Source of the DNA: Streptomyces sp. XM83C
GTDB taxonomy: Bacteria; Actinomycetota; Actinomycetes; Streptomycetales; Streptomycetaceae
Reading direction: 5' to 3'
Length of the DNA: 39,070 nucleotides
NCBI RefSeq assembly: GCF_023072675.1
Contig: NZ_JALLGL010000021.1
Span: 1 to 39,070 of the forward strand
In this document: positions 10,701 through 17,804 of the stretch, piece after piece
Position numbering within the stretch: position 1 is the first letter of the stretch
Layout of the letters: each line of letters begins with the position of its first letter
The notes under the pieces: generated by a model
Told to the model about the DNA's origin: nothing
The model's database searches: none
Seen by the model: the letters and a program-made list of their open reading frames with translations, nothing else
Position numbers and translations under genes: made by a program

Positions 10701-11384
10701 GCTTTGCGGAGCCGGCTGCTGGAGATGCGCCGCGCGAAGGACATCCTGTACGACGAGACCAGCCGCGACGCCCTCGTGTCCGCCGGCGCCGTCGCGGAGG
10801 ACGAGTCGACGGCGCATGACACCGTCCGGGACTGGAAGGCGTACGTGGACGAGCACCGGGACGAGATCGCAGCGCTCTCCCTCGCCTTCGCCGCAGGCTC
10901 GCAGGTACCTCCGCGCGAGGCCCTCAGGCGCCTCAAGGACCTGGCACGTTCCGTGGCCCGCCCGCCGCGTTCCTGGACACCGGACCGGCTGTGGCGTGCC
11001 TACGAGCAGGTGGGCGAGGCAGTGGCAGCGGACCGTTCCGCCGCCCGGACGGCGGCTGACCTGCTCGCCCTGCTGCGGTACGAACTGGCGGGCGGCGCGG
11101 AGAACGGCGCCGAGCCGCCCCGCCCCCACCAGGAGGCGGTCCAGGAGCGGTACGCGGCCTGGCTGGCTCGGCAGGAGCAGGCCGGTGTGACCTTCACCGA
11201 GGCCGAGCGCTGGTGGCTGGACCACATCGTCCGTGCGACGGTCGACCGTGTACGCTTCGACACCGCCGACCTCGACTACGCCCCATTCACCAAGCGGAAC
11301 GGCACGGACGGCTTCCTCGCGGAGTTCGGTGAGGTGAGGGCGGAAGAAATCCTCGACGAACTGGACAGGGAGCTGGGCGCGTGA
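7704..11384 (+). CDS. hsdR: Type I restriction endonuclease subunit R (HsdR)
   Basis: This 1226-residue subunit is the motor and nuclease of a type I restriction complex: it translocates DNA with ATP and cuts away from the unmethylated site. In order it has an N-terminal domain like DUF4145 (about 1-150; KAAFHEVRILGNKANHEGY), a long Ala/Glu/Arg coiled coil (about 165-275), and the nuclease core with D325 and E339-A-K341, a PD-(D/E)xK pattern. The helicase motor follows: motif I MATGAGKTY at 475-483, motif II DECH at 606-609, motif III LTATP at 630-634, and a C-terminal domain like that of EcoEI HsdR (WWLDHIVRATVDRV region). No lesion is seen. A weak AGAGAG precedes the ATG. Its stop overlaps the hsdS start by four bases (GTGA), so R and S are translationally coupled. 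Confidence 0.95.
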   Translation: MSADGTARTPDPKLAELARTSRNFGFLYDHLPLLVAYGTAAEAHVFTDPNTSLIKSRQFGEALASDLVRRGRVQYTGSKQAERLEALDREGYLHGNVKAAFHEVRILGNKANHEGYDSPEDAFRALRTCHRLGVWYYRLLTASREQKPFIPPNPARTPAAENEELRAQVEQARRALEEACLTYEGKATQAQAEQAARAAAERELAAATAEREELARQVEAMRDQLAALQQAQSDNDNRLLRAQATSPAAASEAVAERARLLDNAEQAAREPLTEAQVRTRLDEMLTEAGWSVQDGGANLNLHVQGDRRGNGVAVREVTTAKGRADYALYVEHKLVGVIEAKREGADLTAAQAQADRYADHPTDAQQRLIAWRTPLPFRYVSDGGETRFRNSLDPDSRTRRIFSFHQPRTLARWIRQAEQDPQAPSYRARLRYRMPELDERPLRPAQIKAVRGVEESVALGKGQQGTGQSRSLVQMATGAGKTYTAVTFAYRMLKYAQAERVLFLVDRNNLGAQAQTEFENFTTPDTNRTFADLFNVQRLGAEGMNPSAKVVVSTVQRLYMELTGASVPTQTGTDGEEEYAYDVPGDIAVGYNRDIPPESFDLIIVDECHRSIYGKWRSVLEYFDAPIVGLTATPVAQTFGYFNGNLVSEYTYQEAVADGVNVDFQVYEILTRITGQGGVIARGTIPVRDRRTRRQRYEDFDEDVTYGAKEVGVGVISKDQLRTVIRTFRERLFTEIFPERAKRDKETGELLWDEMYVPKTLIFAKNDNHAEEIVEVVRDVFGKGDDFCTKITHAAKKPAERLSDFRNLPQLRIAVTVDMIATGTDVKPLECLLFLRDVNSWAYFEQMKGRGARTLSLTEFERVTPGVGPKTRFVIVDAVGVTRKPKVDAGPLERHTEKDLNLEKLLRLTARGIAEDEHVSTLASRLAKLDLQMTDEERAEIETLSNGVPLKTIVHNMVEAVSVDEQARTREAAEQLGLDPDKAVRSLVERALLPLASNPALRSRLLEMRRAKDILYDETSRDALVSAGAVAEDESTAHDTVRDWKAYVDEHRDEIAALSLAFAAGSQVPPREALRRLKDLARSVARPPRSWTPDRLWRAYEQVGEAVAADRSAARTAADLLALLRYELAGGAENGAEPPRPHQEAVQERYAAWLARQEQAGVTFTEAERWWLDHIVRATVDRVRFDTADLDYAPFTKRNGTDGFLAEFGEVRAEEILDELDRELGA

Positions 11385-12811
11385 CGCTGGGGCTGGATAC
11401 GGCTGTGGGGGACGGGCCCCAGGGGCCTGATGGCCCCGAGGCACCTGCTGGGGGAGCTTCTGGGGAGCTTCCGCCGGGGTGGGCACGGGCGACGCTGGGG
11501 GAACTCGGTGAGTGGTTCGGCGGTGGCACACCGTCGAAGAAACGTCCGGAATTCTGGACTGACGGCACCATTCCCTGGCTCTCTCCCAAGGATATGGGGC
11601 CCGATATCCTCGCAGCGACGCAGGACCTCATCCACGAATCCGCACTGGATGCGTCACCTGTGAAACTGGTACCGGCGGGATCTGTCGCTCTGGTCGTTCG
11701 CTCCGGCATTTTGGAGCGCAAGGTCCCTGTGGCTTATGTGCCCTTCGATGTGACGCTCAACCAGGACATGAAGGCGGTTGTCCCGCATCATGGGATCGAT
11801 GGTCGCTGGCTGTCCTGGGCCATTCGGGAACGCGAGCGGTACATTCTGGAGAACTGCCGTAAGCATGGCACAACGGTCGCCTCGCTTGAGGTGCCCTGGC
11901 TAATGAGCACTGAAGTCTTGGTGCCGCCATACGAGGAGCAGCTTCGGATTGTAGCCGAGGTGGAACGGCAGATTGCCCATATCTCACTCGGGGAACTCGC
12001 AGTTGATCGGGCGCGTCGTGAAATCACACACTTGAAGAGTGCAGTGCTCGAACGATCTCTGATCGAGGCGGCATCGTCAGGGCGATTGCTTAAAGACCTA
12101 ATTTCGGAGCCGCTGGCAAACGGGAAATCAGTGCCCACGTGCGATGGTGGTTTCCCTGTCCTGAAGCTCAACTCGATTCGTGGGACGTTGGTTGACCCAT
12201 CGATTCAAAAGGGTGGAGACTGGGAGGGTATCGACCCCAAGAAGTACTTGATTGCTGAGGGTGACTTCCTTGTAGCTCGCGGAAATGGGACGCTGTCTCT
12301 CGTAGGGCGCGGTGCGTTGGTGCCCGAGGTTCGCTCGCCTATCGCCTACCCTGACACTTTGATCAGGGTCAGGGTTGACATGGATAAGTTGTCTCCCGTT
12401 TACCTCGGACTGGTGTGGAATTCCCGAAGCGTTAGGGAGCAGATCGAGAGGCAAGCGCGCACTACGGCTGGGATTTACAAGATCAACCAAGCCATCCTGG
12501 AAAATATAGAGATTCCGTACGTTCCCTTGAGAGATCAGCAGTTGCTGGTTGAAGAGGTATCTCAGGCTTATGCCGCCTTTGAGCCTTTCGCTGATGAGGT
12601 CGACAAAATCCGGTCCTCTTCTTCACATCTTCGTGCCGCTCTCCTCCAAGCCGCCTTCACCGGCGCCCTCGTGCCCCAGGACCCCGCCGACGAACCGGCA
12701 TCGGCACTGCTCGACCGGATCCGTGCCGAGCAGAAGGCCAAGGCGCCCCGCAAGCGCGCCGTCCGTAAGCCCCGCTCCACCCCGCCCGGTCAGGAAGAAC
12801 TGCCCTCATGA
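11381..12811 (+). CDS. hsdS: Type I restriction-modification specificity subunit (HsdS)
   Basis: This 476-residue subunit chooses the bipartite DNA target of the restriction-modification complex. It has the usual two-fold layout: target recognition domain 1 (about 25-170, with GTPSKKRPEFW and IPWLSPKDM), a spacer helix region (about 175-225, EEQLRIVAEVERQI), recognition domain 2 (about 230-375), and a second helix (RDQQLLVEEVSQAY onward) ending in a basic tail. The start is a GTG overlapping the hsdR stop; its own stop overlaps the hsdM ATG by four bases (ATGA). Base composition is the odd feature. Counted lines inside the gene give 52% GC (12241-12300) and 45% GC (12481-12540), against 67% in hsdM (13321-13380). 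This fits frequent exchange of recognition domains. The target sequence cannot be predicted. Confidence 0.94.
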   Translation: MTLGLDTAVGDGPQGPDGPEAPAGGASGELPPGWARATLGELGEWFGGGTPSKKRPEFWTDGTIPWLSPKDMGPDILAATQDLIHESALDASPVKLVPAGSVALVVRSGILERKVPVAYVPFDVTLNQDMKAVVPHHGIDGRWLSWAIRERERYILENCRKHGTTVASLEVPWLMSTEVLVPPYEEQLRIVAEVERQIAHISLGELAVDRARREITHLKSAVLERSLIEAASSGRLLKDLISEPLANGKSVPTCDGGFPVLKLNSIRGTLVDPSIQKGGDWEGIDPKKYLIAEGDFLVARGNGTLSLVGRGALVPEVRSPIAYPDTLIRVRVDMDKLSPVYLGLVWNSRSVREQIERQARTTAGIYKINQAILENIEIPYVPLRDQQLLVEEVSQAYAAFEPFADEVDKIRSSSSHLRAALLQAAFTGALVPQDPADEPASALLDRIRAEQKAKAPRKRAVRKPRSTPPGQEELPS

Positions 12812-14421
12812 GCACCACCCCCGCCCCAGTGAACAGCGCCACCGCTCGCCGGTCCGCAGGAGAGACGACCTCGACGCTCGTCAACCGTCTCTGGTCGTAC
12901 TGCGAGCTGCTGCGCCACTCCGGGGTCTCCACCCTCGACTACGTCGAGCAGCTGACCTACCTCCTCTTCCTGAAGATGGCGGACGAGCGGGCCAACCGTC
13001 CCGCGAGATTCCGCAAGAACGAGCCGGAGGAACCGCTCGTCCCCGTAGGACTGGACTGGCCCAGCCTCACCAGCCGGTCGTCCGAGGACCTCCTGGAGCA
13101 TTACGAGCACATCCTGCGGGAGCTGGGCCGCAAGGGCGGCACCATGCTCGGCGAGGTCTTCACCAAGGCGCAGAACAAGATCCACGAGCCCGCCGTTCTG
13201 GACCGGCTCGTCAAGGACCTGATCGACCCCTACACCTGGACCCGCGAGAACCAGGACCTCAAGGGCGACGCCTACGAAGGGCTTCTCCAGCGCGGCGCCG
13301 AGGACCGCAAGACCGGCGCGGGCCAGTACTTCACCCCCCGGCCCCTCATCGACGCCATGGTCGACTGTGTGCAGCCCAAGCTTGGTGAGACGATCACCGA
13401 CCCCGCCTGCGGCACCGGCGGCTTCCTCATCGCCGCGCACGCTCACATCGTCGAGCGTTACGAGGACCAGCTCTACGGTGACCAGGCCCGCAAACTCCAG
13501 ACGGGAGCCATCACCGGTTACGAGCTGGTGCGGGAGACCGCCCGGCTGGCGCTGATGAACATGCTCCTGCACGGCATCGGTACCTCTGACGGCCGTCCCC
13601 TGATCACGGTCCAGGACTCCCTGGCGAAGTCGCCGCACAAGTTCTACGACATCGTGCTCGCCAACCCGCCCTTCGGTGTGGGTTCCGTTACCGGCGAGGC
13701 GTACAGCGCCCGCAAGGACTTCTGGACCCAGACCACCAACAAGCAGCTCAACTTCGTCCAGCACATCTACACCCTGCTGAAGACCAACGGCCGGGCCGCA
13801 GTCGTCCTGCCCGACAACGTGCTGTTCGAGGGCGGGGCCGGCGCGGAGATCCGCCGCCGCTTGCTGGACCTCACCAACGTCCACACGCTGCTTCGGCTGC
13901 CCACCGGCATCTTCTACGCCAACGGCGTCAAGGCGAACGTCCTGTTCTTCGACAAGGTCCCGCCCCGACCTGGTGGCAAGCCCGCCACCAAGCAGCTGTG
14001 GGTCTACGACTTCCGTACCGACCAGCGCTTCACCCTCAAGCAGCGTGCCTTGCGCCGCGAGCACCTGGACGACTTCGTCGCCGCCTTCCACTCCGGGGGC
14101 ACGGACTACTCGGCCCGAAAGCCCAGTGAGCGCTTCCAGCCGTATGAGTACGATGAGCTGATCGCACGCGACAAGGTCAACCTCGACCTGACGGTGCTTC
14201 AGTCCGCTTCCGCCTCCTCTGCCCCGCTCGCGCCCCCGGACGTGATCGCTCAGGAGATCGTGGACGAACTGGAAAGCGCGTTGGCCGAGTTCACTGCCGT
14301 TGCCCAGGCCCTGAAGAAGGCCGTCGGCACGACTGCCGACGTCGAAGCGGATCCGGCCGCGGGCGACCGTGCGAACAGCACCACCACTGGCACCACCGAA
14401 GAGACAGACCAGGAGCGGTAG
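12808..14421 (+). CDS. hsdM: Type I restriction-modification methyltransferase subunit (HsdM, first copy)
   Basis: This 537-residue protein is an N6-adenine DNA methyltransferase that with HsdS protects the host's sites. The N-terminal helical HsdM_N domain (STLDYVEQLTYLLFLKMADE, about residues 45-64) is followed by the catalytic domain. Motif X is GQYFTP (172-177), motif I is DPACGTGGF (198-206), and motif IV is NPPF (286-289), the signature of amino-methyltransferases. All key residues are present. A C-terminal tail rich in Ala, Thr and acid residues (about 505-537) has little predicted structure. The ATG overlaps the hsdS stop, giving the coupled order R-S-M. It is followed after 83 bases by a second, diverged M gene that aligns along its whole length. 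Confidence 0.95.
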   Translation: MSTTPAPVNSATARRSAGETTSTLVNRLWSYCELLRHSGVSTLDYVEQLTYLLFLKMADERANRPARFRKNEPEEPLVPVGLDWPSLTSRSSEDLLEHYEHILRELGRKGGTMLGEVFTKAQNKIHEPAVLDRLVKDLIDPYTWTRENQDLKGDAYEGLLQRGAEDRKTGAGQYFTPRPLIDAMVDCVQPKLGETITDPACGTGGFLIAAHAHIVERYEDQLYGDQARKLQTGAITGYELVRETARLALMNMLLHGIGTSDGRPLITVQDSLAKSPHKFYDIVLANPPFGVGSVTGEAYSARKDFWTQTTNKQLNFVQHIYTLLKTNGRAAVVLPDNVLFEGGAGAEIRRRLLDLTNVHTLLRLPTGIFYANGVKANVLFFDKVPPRPGGKPATKQLWVYDFRTDQRFTLKQRALRREHLDDFVAAFHSGGTDYSARKPSERFQPYEYDELIARDKVNLDLTVLQSASASSAPLAPPDVIAQEIVDELESALAEFTAVAQALKKAVGTTADVEADPAAGDRANSTTTGTTEETDQER

Positions 14422-14504
14422 CCCGGCCCTCAGTCCTTTGGCCGCCCGGCCCAGAGGGCCCGTCGGCGGCCACTCCGGGAACTGACACAGGGACTGGGTG
14501 AAGC

Positions 14505-16004
14505 ATGGTCTACGGGTTCGGCCGAGGCGACGGCGCGGCGGGGGCGGGCACTCCACCGGAGAGGTCCTGGACGGGCGAGGAGATCGCTGCACGGCTCTGG
14601 AGGTTCTACAACGAGAAGACCAGTACCCGTGCCATCACGCGACTCGGGTTCGTGGAGCATGTCGGCTATCTCCTCTTCCTCAAACTGGACCATGAGCGCT
14701 CCCAGCGCCCCGGTAGGTTCGCCCGGAAGTCCGTCGCCCCTGAGGGCACTTGGCCGAGGCTGACCGATCTGAGCGGCGACGCCTTGCACTCCGGTCTCAC
14801 CGATCTCATGCGGGAGCTCGGCGACCAGGCCCCTGCCCGTTCCGACCGGCAGACCGCCGGCATGGTCTTCCGCGACGCCCAGCCCTGGGACCTCGACCGC
14901 ATGGCCGAGCTGGCGATGCTGATCACCGAGCAGATCGATCCCTACGCGTGGCGCCTCGTACCCCAAGCCGAACTGGGGCGCGCCTTTTCGATCATGTTGC
15001 GTGACTGCCGCGAGGACATCGACCGGAAGATCGAAACAGGCCAGACGCTGACGCCGTTCCCTGTCCTGAGCGCAGTCGTCAAGGTGCTCGACGTGCGGCC
15101 CGACGACATCGTCATCGACCCGGCGTGCGGCACCGGCTCGACACTCATCGCGGCCTACCAGGCGATGCAGTCCACGGATCCGGCCGCCATCGCGGGGGCC
15201 GATCTGGACGCCCAGATGTGCCGACTCGCCACCATGAACATCCTGTTCAACACAGGCCGGCCGTTCTCCGATCCCGCTCCGGTGAAGCTCGCGGACACCC
15301 TCACGCGCAAGGTCCCGGTCGTGCGGGCGGATTCCGGAGTCCTCCCCACCGTGGCCATCTGCAACCCGCCCTTCAGGAGCGACGGTGTGGTGCCCAACGC
15401 CACCATGCGGGACGACTTCCTGGCCTACGGCGACTTCCCCACCAACTTCCTCCAGCACCTGATGGTCACCTTGAAGCCGGGTGCCAGGGCGGCCGTGTTC
15501 GTCCCCGACGGAGTGCTGTTCGGTGGAGGCGCTGCGGCTACCGTACGACGGGCGCTGTTGAAGAACTGCGATGTGCACACACTCCTGCGGCTTCCCACGG
15601 GGATGTTCCACCGCAAGGGCGTGAAGTCGAACATCCTCTTCTTCACGAAGGCCACCCCCAAGCCGAACGGTCAGCCCGTCACCCGGAATCTGTGGGTCTA
15701 CGACGCCCGCACGGGCAACCACCGTACGGACACCGGAAACCCTGTCACCGAAGAGGACTTCGACGACTTCGTCAACGCATGTCTGGCTGGCGGAGACATC
15801 TCAGAGCGCACCGAGTCGGACCGCTTCCGCCGCTACCCGGTGGGCGACCTGCTGGACCATCCGACTGTGAGCTTCAACCTCGATGCCTACCTCGCAGCAG
15901 AGGTGGTGGACCTCGGCTCCCCGAAGGAGATCGCCTCCGAGATCGCGGACCTGCTCGACACCGCGGCCAAGCACTTCCGGGAGGTCGCGGCGGCTCTGCC
16001 GTAG
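14505..16004 (+). CDS. Second, divergent HsdM-like DNA methyltransferase subunit
   Basis: This 499-residue protein aligns with the preceding HsdM over both domains: RLWRFYNEKTSTRAITRLGF matches the N-terminal helices, and RLPTGMFHRKGVKSNILFF matches the conserved region after the catalytic core. Motif I is DPACGTGST (205-213) and motif IV is NPPF (287-290), so SAM binding and catalysis look possible. Motif X, GQYFTP in the first copy, is GQTLTP here (179-184): both aromatic residues have gone. The region between the two domains is shorter and more diverged. The gene is on the same strand, 83 bases after the first M gene, and a perfect palindrome follows the stop, so it is probably the last gene of the operon. 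No second HsdS or HsdR is present. It may be a partner subunit, a separate methylase, or a decaying duplicate; the intact frame argues against decay. Confidence 0.85.
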   Translation: MVYGFGRGDGAAGAGTPPERSWTGEEIAARLWRFYNEKTSTRAITRLGFVEHVGYLLFLKLDHERSQRPGRFARKSVAPEGTWPRLTDLSGDALHSGLTDLMRELGDQAPARSDRQTAGMVFRDAQPWDLDRMAELAMLITEQIDPYAWRLVPQAELGRAFSIMLRDCREDIDRKIETGQTLTPFPVLSAVVKVLDVRPDDIVIDPACGTGSTLIAAYQAMQSTDPAAIAGADLDAQMCRLATMNILFNTGRPFSDPAPVKLADTLTRKVPVVRADSGVLPTVAICNPPFRSDGVVPNATMRDDFLAYGDFPTNFLQHLMVTLKPGARAAVFVPDGVLFGGGAAATVRRALLKNCDVHTLLRLPTGMFHRKGVKSNILFFTKATPKPNGQPVTRNLWVYDARTGNHRTDTGNPVTEEDFDDFVNACLAGGDISERTESDRFRRYPVGDLLDHPTVSFNLDAYLAAEVVDLGSPKEIASEIADLLDTAAKHFREVAAALP

Positions 16005-16016
16005 TTACGTCCGGAG

Positions 16017-16044
16017 GGGGAGGCGCTGTCGACAGCGCCTCCCC
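16017..16044. terminator. Perfect 28-base palindrome ending the restriction operon
   Basis: The 14-base arm at 16017-16030 (GGGGAGGCGCTGTC) is the exact reverse complement of 16031-16044. It lies 13 bases after the second methylase stop and 25 bases after the end of the convergent DUF397 gene, so it can serve both directions. Confidence 0.8.
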
Positions 16045-16068
16045 ACGCGCTGTGTCCGAGCGGTCGGC

Positions 16069-16263
16069 TCAGTCCGCAGCCGCGAAGCCCACGAACGCCG
16101 CCCAGCCGGCCGCGTTCACGGAGAGATGCGGCCGGTGCACGTCCTTGGAGTCGCGGATATAGACACTTCCCGAGGTGGCGGCCACTTCCACGCACTCGCC
16201 TCCCTCATTGCCGCTGTAGCTGCTCTTGCGCCAGACGAGCTGTTGGGAGTTCTCAGCACTCAT
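16069..16263 (-). CDS. DUF397 domain protein
   Basis: This 64-residue protein carries the DUF397 signature: [18 protein letters not shown] near residues 11-28, VYIRDSKD near 34-41, and WAAFVGFA at the end. DUF397 proteins are very numerous in streptomycetes and are usually encoded beside a WhiJ-like XRE regulator, often with an ATPase, as here. Known roles of the group are in control of development and antibiotic production; the molecular action is not settled, though a partner role to the regulator is commonly proposed. The start overlaps the end of the XRE gene by 11 bases, so the two are co-translated on the minus strand. It ends 24 bases from the palindromic terminator of the restriction operon. 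Confidence 0.92.
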   Translation of the reverse strand: MSAENSQQLVWRKSSYSGNEGGECVEVAATSGSVYIRDSKDVHRPHLSVNAAGWAAFVGFAAAD

Positions 16264-17137
16264 CTTCCGTCTGCATCCTCTCGATCAAGGCCAGAGACTC
16301 TCGCGGAGTGAGTGCCTGGGCCCTGATGCTGCCGTAGCGTGCGGCCAGGATACGGACCTCGTCCATGTCTGTGACCAGGCGTGCGACGGCCTGCACTTCC
16401 GTATATCCCACCTGAGGCTTCCCCTTCGGGGTCAGCAAGGTGAACGGACCGCCCATACCAGCGTGCTCGGTCCGGTCCGTGGGCATCACCTGCAACTCGA
16501 CTGTGCGGAGCCGCCCGAGTTCGAGCAGTCGGTTCAACTGCTCCTTGTGCACCTCGCGCCCTCCGATCGGCCGACGAAGCACTACTTCCTCGATCACCGC
16601 GGTCACCATGGGAGGGGGCCACTGGGTCAGGATCTCCTGGCGACCCATCCTGGAGGCCACGCGTTGTTCAACGGTTTCTTCGTCGAGCAAGGGCTTCCGC
16701 ATCTCGTACAGTGCACGGGTTCGTCGCTCGGTCTGGAACAACCCGGGAATGTCGTGGTTGTTGTAGAAGTTGACCTCGACCGCCTCCGCCTCCAGCCGCG
16801 CGTAGTCCCGGAACCACGCCGGGTGCCGGACCCGTGCGCGGGCCTTCGCCCGGGCCACGTCCTCCTTCGTCACCTTCAGCAGCCCTCCGGCACCGAGCAG
16901 GTCGTCCGCCGCGTCGAGGAACTCCGGCTGGGGTGTTCTGCGGCCCCGCTCCAGGGAGGAGATGAGATCCTCGCCGTAACCCAGCCGGTCACCCAGCTCC
17001 TTCTGGGTCAGGCCGGCTCGCTCCCGCAGCAGCTTGACCTGCCTCCCCACAGCCCGGTTCAGGTCGAGGAGGCCGTCCGTGTCCTCCTGGGGCTCGGGGC
17101 GGTCTCCGGCGCCGCTCCGACGAGGCTCCGATGCCAT
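16253..17137 (-). CDS. XRE-family helix-turn-helix regulator with DUF5753 domain (WhiJ-like)
   Basis: The protein is about 294 residues long. The N-terminal helix-turn-helix (about 30-80) reads [18 protein letters not shown] then a recognition helix and [12 protein letters not shown], a classical Cro/C1 domain. The rest is the DUF5753 domain: [18 protein letters not shown], a segment with RMGRQEIL, and [16 protein letters not shown]. Members act as DNA-binding regulators in streptomycetes, the best known being WhiJ in aerial development. The ATG at 17137 was chosen over the adjoining GTG at 17140 because GGGGGA lies 6 bases upstream. It is divergent from the HATPase gene, with 139 bases between them that should hold promoters for both. 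It could regulate itself and the trio, and possibly the adjacent defence genes, but no operator is identified. Confidence 0.93.
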   Translation of the reverse strand: MASEPRRSGAGDRPEPQEDTDGLLDLNRAVGRQVKLLRERAGLTQKELGDRLGYGEDLISSLERGRRTPQPEFLDAADDLLGAGGLLKVTKEDVARAKARARVRHPAWFRDYARLEAEAVEVNFYNNHDIPGLFQTERRTRALYEMRKPLLDEETVEQRVASRMGRQEILTQWPPPMVTAVIEEVVLRRPIGGREVHKEQLNRLLELGRLRTVELQVMPTDRTEHAGMGGPFTLLTPKGKPQVGYTEVQAVARLVTDMDEVRILAARYGSIRAQALTPRESLALIERMQTEDEC

Positions 17138-17276
17138 CACTCATCCCCCAACCCGCCTGGCCGTCGGCCGGTTACTCCCGTCAGCACGGACACGCAACCG
17201 TCAGCGGCGGTACAGGCGTGTGCCGTACCGATGGTTCCTCTGGTCAGCGTACGACCATCTGGACACGCTCTGTCAC

Positions 17277-17762
17277 ATGAAGTACGAAATCCGTGACCAG
17301 TCCCATGTGGCCCGCTGCGTCACCTCTCCCGCGCCCTTCATCCAACGGTTCAGCTCGACGCGGCGTGGAGCGCGCCTCGCGCGCCTGCTCGCGACCCAGC
17401 AGTTGGCGGACTGGGGGTGGGCCAGGGGCGGTGAACATCTGGAGGCCGCCGAGCTGGTGGTGGGCGAGCTCGCCGCGAATGCGGTTACACATGGACTGGT
17501 GCCCGGGCGGGACTTCATGCTCACGATGACCCTCACCCCGTTCCCTGAAGGCTGCTCCGGCATCCTCCGGATCGAGGTCGCGGACTGCCGGGGAGAGCGG
17601 CTGCCCACCCTGGCGGAGGCGCCCTGCCCGAACGGCGAACATGGACGAGGGCTGCTGCTCGTGAGCGCGCTCGCTTCCCGGTGGGGTGTCACACCCCGGT
17701 TTCCCTCGGGCAAGACCGTGTGGGCCGAGTTGCAAGGGCCGCAGGGAACAGACGACGCGTGA
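17277..17762 (+). CDS. HATPase-domain ATP-binding protein (anti-sigma/AbaA-associated type)
   Basis: The 161-residue protein has a single GHKL ATPase fold. The N box is ELVVGELAANAVTHG (about residues 58-72), the G1-type residue lies in RIEVADCRGERLP, and the G2 box is HGRGLLLVSALASRWG (about 121-136). This matches the small RsbW-like ATP-binding proteins of streptomycetes, which bind and block sigma factors or phosphorylate partner proteins; many are companions of WhiJ/DUF397 pairs, as here. The ATG at 17277 was chosen because the conserved part begins shortly after; the frame is open further upstream but lies in the divergent promoter region. The start lacks a strong ribosome binding site. 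It converges with the AIPR gene, ending 42 bases from it. Partner proteins cannot be told from sequence. Confidence 0.88.
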   Translation: MKYEIRDQSHVARCVTSPAPFIQRFSSTRRGARLARLLATQQLADWGWARGGEHLEAAELVVGELAANAVTHGLVPGRDFMLTMTLTPFPEGCSGILRIEVADCRGERLPTLAEAPCPNGEHGRGLLLVSALASRWGVTPRFPSGKTVWAELQGPQGTDDA

Positions 17763-17804
17763 GCGTCATCGCCGGCCCCGGTCCGTGCGCCTCGGCCCGA
17801 ACAC

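Noticed and set aside
7764-11531. Very long open frame (over 1200 codons) on the minus strand opposite hsdR
   Set aside because: It is the shadow of hsdR in high-GC DNA; its composition is Gly/Val/Leu/Arg-rich without any motif, while the plus strand carries the full helicase and nuclease motifs.
14505-16004. Second HsdM as a simple pseudogene
   Set aside because: The frame is full length with motif I and NPPF intact and is closed by a perfect palindrome; only motif X has diverged.
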